Assembly: GCA_018714445.1 (NCBI GenBank)
Contig: DVNK01000039.1
Coordinates: forward strand, 82,250-146,249
Origin: Candidatus Fimadaptatus faecigallinarum
GTDB lineage: Bacteria; Bacillota; Clostridia; Christensenellales; Aristaeellaceae
DNA length: 64,000 nt
Reading direction: 5' to 3'
Position 1 is the first letter of the stretch. Every line of letters begins with the position of its first letter. This document shows, one piece after another, positions 63,982-64,000 of this stretch. Below the pieces are notes generated by a model. That model made no database searches. It was not told the origin of the DNA and was given only the letters and a program-made list of their open reading frames with translations. A program made the translations under genes and the position numbers.

Positions 63982-64000
63982 CGCCCCCTGCCCCCTTATT

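Overview
The window looks like the chromosome of a high-GC (about 60-65% by eye), low-oxygen Firmicute of the Clostridia type. The support is genes with strong AGGAGG-type ribosome binding sites, TTGACA-N17-TATAAT promoters, pyruvate:ferredoxin oxidoreductase, class III fructose-1,6-bisphosphatase, FloA/NfeD, YhaM, PepC, DUF975 membrane proteins and a heterodimeric ABC exporter. Isoleucine is written very often as ATA despite the GC content. I cannot name the species; a gut-type uncultured clostridium is a reasonable guess. No rRNA, prophage, IS element or CRISPR array is visible. || Layout. 1-6156 (+): a glycoside-use operon with the 3' part of a GH2 beta-galactosidase, a Gfo/Idh/MocA dehydrogenase, a heparinase II/III-like lyase, a small ASRT-family (sensory rhodopsin transducer fold) protein and a SAM methyltransferase broken by a 2-nt frameshift. 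6281-9838 (-): nifJ/PFOR with its own promoter and terminator. 10170-14376 (-): nfeD-floA, a low-complexity membrane protein, a LytTR response regulator and a secreted protein. 15239-24423 (-): a soluble Ser/Thr kinase and a 2428-residue DUF4011/DUF3320 helicase-nuclease. 24648-27373 (-): a two-domain PPK2 translationally coupled to an alpha/beta hydrolase. 27560-27640 (+): tRNA-Leu(GAG). 28267-31098 (-): GDPD, Nudix hydrolase, PepC. 31271-35095 (-): DeoR regulator and two polytopic membrane proteins. 35310-46389 (+): PHP phosphatase, MalY/PatB, DEDD exonuclease, fbp, Na/Pi transporter, two small membrane proteins, DUF1848 protein. 47648-51053 (-): FHA protein, RsuA, RsmC-like methyltransferase, YhaM. 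51773-56926 (-): SH3b/peptidoglycan-binding protein and a membrane-anchored polysaccharide deacetylase. 57199-61316 (+): MarR regulator with a heterodimeric ABC exporter. 61440-63923 (-): polar amino-acid ABC importer. || The most unusual thing in the window is its density of tandem repeats. Ten intergenic minisatellite arrays (units of about 18, 40, 47, 51, 56, 57, 67, 67, 130-164 and 135 bp) have no shared sequence that I can see. Each lies on the 3' side of a gene, two of them starting inside a stop codon, and none lies in a divergent promoter gap. Four more arrays lie inside genes, and their units (33, 51, 66 and 72 bp) are all multiples of three. Some arrays show alternating higher-order units. 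The 135-bp array carries one DnaA-box-like 9-mer per unit (TTATCCACA once, TTGTCCACA five times). Two frame disruptions (methyltransferase at 5610-5618, zinc ribbon at 46316-46321) also sit in short repeats or homopolymers.
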